Assembly (NCBI GenBank): GCA_003838065.1
Contig: QZAC01000148.1
Location: forward strand, 1-8,517
DNA: 8,517 nucleotides
Reading direction: 5' to 3'
DNA from: Methanocalculus sp. MSAO_Arc2
GTDB lineage: Archaea > Halobacteriota > Methanomicrobia > Methanomicrobiales > Methanocorpusculaceae
Shown here: piece after piece, positions 8,401 to 8,517 of the stretch
Position numbering within the stretch: the stretch's first letter is position 1
Layout of the letters: every line of letters starts with the position of its first letter
Notes under the pieces: generated by a model
Database searches by the model: none
Seen by the model: the letters and a program-made list of their open reading frames with translations, nothing else
Told to the model about the DNA's origin: nothing
Made by a program: the position numbers and the translations under genes

Positions 8401-8517
8401 CTATATCCGCGATTATGCCACCTCCTCGGTGCCGGTCCCAATCATCTTCGACGACATCCTGGTGAACTTTGACCCCGCCCGGAGGAAGAATGCCTGCGAG
8501 GCGATTGCAGACCTTGC
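5477..8517 (+). CDS. SMC/Rad50-like AAA ATPase of YhaN type with central membrane hairpin, 3' end cut by the window
   Basis: The frame is open without a stop for 1013 codons and runs off the window. Domains: N-terminal ABC-ATPase half (1 to about 180) with Walker A GENEAGKT at 32-39 (K38) and a GLDELQQ segment at 131-137 typical of YhaN/Rad50-like heads. Coiled coil with many E/K/Q/R follows at about 185-475. Two hydrophobic spans lie at about 487-505 and 508-528, separated by a tight turn and followed by MRK. A second coiled-coil stretch spans about 535-900. The C-terminal half has signature LSRGTAEQ (960-967), Walker B PIIFDD (988-993) and D-loop NFD (997-999). No CxxC zinc hook is present. 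The protein should dimerise through its heads, drive the upstream nuclease with ATP, and be tethered to the cytoplasmic face of the membrane. All ATPase motifs are inside the window, so probably only a few dozen residues are missing. B. subtilis YhaN has the same layout; plain Rad50/SbcC is less likely because of the membrane hairpin. Confidence 0.95.
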   Translation, partial: MKISSLFIDGFGVFNKWKPPEEFGDGLTAVIGENEAGKTTLLSFIRRMLYGFPGGRKQNINHYHPVNGGTIGGRLEILGDDGREYHLSRSGVRGEPSVTLADGSATLPRSTLPSLLGPGNQVFYENVCAIGLDELQQFSTLDQDEIRDRLAAAGAGNLPVRKVASFLDDSADAIYAVRGKKKQMNELISGIKALDQEIRDAKSKQSEYDRITDDLARLTGDLHEEQERKQGFSGEIEYYTALAQAWEPFSERKDALEEVREIPKTGPFPEDALVQLNKMQEEIERLTEVCRDLQESIGTTEQQYRNCKVRDEILAEKDAIHEIERNIEYYRSQVAAREDVTNKRTQEEQRLTEKIGYLGPGWDEERISLFDTSVPVRDEADGIRERLRSADRACEKAQSDLSVADQAVKEKAASLSTLQDRRKEIGEVPDTETAGRRHAHARELIGRIQELDEYDARIQSIQQEEARRDEILSAFSRPEESAAPSWPGILVLVAAVLSITGGVLMDALLLGGIVGLLLIIAAGGFFLSMRKGSEETNTFAEAGSYQAEIKRLAEQRRDAESKRDQIRQTVQQLADTLGMNGSITRKAAEDCLHASEDLLRKAERAAEVDRDIRQAISLLQDADDVLRNAQMQLADARSERSAVLERWKAWCTARDLSPDTNPDRVPDLFNEIEAAAHAYTRIRGYKTEEEGIAATIERFQERVSAVAAACGEAMNGPHDFVAEDLARMLDEEEALDRTRSSLKERLEGLHNKLEKESGRLAEADGKLNTFLGDGGAETADEYRTRVTQSVERARLLGIIQNAESTIRRISGDERYAEFMAALETYDPLSMGVQREEKEEMVADSEERIASINREIGQLNAEKKQIEEDHNLPLLLSRHAALVEELRSVSRQWAVYTVASKLLNQAVATFERERQPQIIREAQSFFSRFTGGRYTRIITPLDGGDIYVEEANGSHKTLPQLSRGTAEQLYLALRFGYIRDYATSSVPVPIIFDDILVNFDPARRKNACEAIADL

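Noticed and set aside
5477..8517. Possibility that the ATPase gene is frameshifted
   Set aside because: Reading codon by codon from the ATG at 5477 gives one uninterrupted frame to the window end with Walker A, signature and Walker B motifs all in register.
1..8517. CRISPR array, tRNA, rRNA or insertion-sequence transposase
   Set aside because: No regularly spaced direct repeats, no tRNA-like cloverleaf noticed in the short gaps, and no transposase motifs in any convincing frame.

Overview
The window looks like the chromosome of a methanogenic euryarchaeon, most likely of the Methanomicrobiales. This is inferred from gene content and codon style (frequent ATC, CTC, CGG and GAT codons, GGAGG-type ribosome binding sites) and is not proven; there is no rRNA, tRNA or signature methanogenesis gene to anchor it, and a bacterium cannot be excluded.

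The left half (about 1-3990) holds three less common genes. A forward gene (13-1170) encodes a PD-(D/E)XK-superfamily nuclease-like protein with D, EVK and QxxxY motifs. It runs tail to tail, with 3 bases between stop codons, into a reverse gene (1174-3276). That gene encodes a 700-residue protein combining a ScoMcrA-like N-terminal head domain, a predicted endonuclease core (VDYF...EFDESQHF) and a long unrecognised C-terminal region. Upstream of it on the same strand lies a 198-residue protein of unknown function (3387-3983), possibly its operon partner. The 110-base gap between them contains a 7-bp inverted repeat.

The right half (about 4176 to the end) is a forward two-gene operon. A 434-residue Mre11/SbcD/YhaO-like metallophosphoesterase nuclease overlaps by ATGA with a very long SMC/Rad50/YhaN-like ATPase (5477 to beyond 8517). 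The ATPase has a Walker A at its N terminus, coiled coils, a double membrane-spanning hairpin in the middle, and a C-terminal signature motif and Walker B. It lacks the CxxC zinc hook of ordinary Rad50. The pair is therefore better described as a membrane-anchored YhaO/YhaN-type relative of Mre11-Rad50 than as canonical Mre11-Rad50.

The two halves meet at a 192-base divergent intergenic region (3984-4175). Sampled 60-base lines suggest higher GC in the right half, so the left half may be an accessory insertion beside a DNA-repair operon. All the recognisable proteins are predicted nucleases or nuclease-associated ATPases. A shared theme of DNA repair or defence is plausible, but no functional link between the two halves is shown by the sequence.
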